The notes beneath the pieces were generated by a model that saw only the letters and a program-made list of their open reading frames with translations, was not told the origin of the DNA and did no database searches. The translations under genes and the position numbers were made by a program. This document shows positions 63,770 through 64,000 of a stretch of DNA of 64,000 nt, piece by piece (position 1 is the first letter of the stretch; the number at the start of each line of letters is the position of its first letter). The stretch spans positions 1 through 64,000 of the forward strand of contig NZ_BGNG01000014.1 in the NCBI RefSeq assembly GCF_003203515.1, in the 5' to 3' direction. This DNA is from Glaciecola sp. KUL10. GTDB taxonomy: Bacteria > Pseudomonadota > Gammaproteobacteria > Enterobacterales > Alteromonadaceae.

Positions 63770-64000
63770 ATGAAACCGGAACTTTCACACATACTCAGTT
63801 TTTCTATTTCGGTTATTGGACCGGTCGTTTTATTAATTGCGTTTGGCTACTTTCTTTACAAACAAAAATTAATGACTGATGATTTTGTTGAACGCGCGTC
63901 GCGTCTTATTTTTCATTTTGCTTTACCTGCACTTTTATTCTCTAGTATTAGTAAAAGTGATCTCAGCACTTTGACCGATTTGAAAACTATTTCAGTAGGA
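63770..64000 (+). CDS. AEC-family (auxin efflux carrier-like) transporter, N-terminal part cut by the window edge
   Basis: The frame from ATG 63770 runs open for 77 codons to the window end. It encodes one hydrophobic helix (ISVIGPVVLLIAFGYFLYKQ), a short loop (KLMTDDFVERASRLIF) and the start of a second helix (FALPALLFSSISK). This opening, with a helix, then FxxxxxRLIFxFxLPALLF, is typical of the AEC permease family (malonate, auxin-type or amino-acid transporters). An AGGA lies about 11 bases upstream. The C-terminal part is outside the window. Confidence 0.75.
   Translation, partial: MKPELSHILSFSISVIGPVVLLIAFGYFLYKQKLMTDDFVERASRLIFHFALPALLFSSISKSDLSTLTDLKTISVG

Overview
This window looks like chromosomal DNA of a marine gammaproteobacterium of the Alteromonadales (Alteromonas/Glaciecola-like). 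Evidence: E. coli-like mdh/argR, the rsmI-lpoA-yraN-diaA-dolP and rplM-rpsI-petABC-sspAB blocks, recO-pdxJ-acpS, djlA/lptD-surA-pdxA-rsmA-apaG-apaH, a large TonB-dependent receptor, TPR-sulfotransferases, and parts of the 'proteobacterial dedicated sortase' (Pds) system known mostly from marine proteobacteria. The assignment is inferred from protein resemblance and gene order; no rRNA or tRNA gene was seen.

Layout. 0.1-3.05 kb: a ccdAB toxin-antitoxin pair immediately ahead of a long recQ. 3.2-4.9 kb: mdh with its terminator, divergent from argR. 5.0-6.9 kb: an arsenic operon (arsR, arsC, acr3) under a promoter built of three 16-bp repeats. 6.9-11.4 kb: rsmI, then lpoA, yraN, diaA, dolP. 11.5-16.7 kb (minus strand): rplM-rpsI, then petA-petB-petC (cytochrome bc1), then sspA-sspB. 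16.7-18.85 kb: two overlapping membrane diguanylate cyclase genes. 19-26.9 kb (minus): recJ, a small unknown gene, recO, pdxJ, acpS, rlmD, relA. 26.9-35.0 kb: an accessory block lying between dsbC and recJ, which are normally neighbours; it holds a pdsS-pdsR two-component pair, divergent pdsO, a BLUF photoreceptor gene overlapping a REC-PAS-GGDEF-EAL gene, and a lipoprotein hydrolase. 35.1-37.9 kb: dsbC, xerD, djlA. 38.1-44.7 kb (plus): lptD to apaH. 44.8-54.1 kb: a chemoreceptor, a small lipoprotein, lysC, a DUF192 protein, acnB, a PQQ-type sugar dehydrogenase and a small membrane protein. 54.2-64 kb: an acyl-CoA synthetase, two tandem TPR-sulfotransferases, a methyltransferase, a TonB-dependent receptor and the start of an AEC-family transporter cut by the window edge.

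How the genes work together. Most of the window is housekeeping: outer-membrane biogenesis (LptD, SurA, DsbC, LpoA, DolP), respiration (bc1, Mdh, AcnB), translation and RNA modification, and DNA repair (RecQ, RecO, RecJ, XerD). Over this lies a signalling layer (two GGDEF proteins, one GGDEF-EAL protein, BLUF, PdsSR, a chemoreceptor, RelA).

Most interesting parts: (1) the 8-kb block between dsbC and recJ, with the regulatory and OmpA parts of a sortase system but no sortase or target gene next to them, and a split BLUF/EAL light-to-c-di-GMP candidate; (2) ccdAB apparently co-transcribed with recQ; (3) an unexplained 88-bp nested palindrome in the gene-free stretch at 59.0-59.3 kb. No CRISPR array, insertion sequence, prophage or rRNA was recognised.
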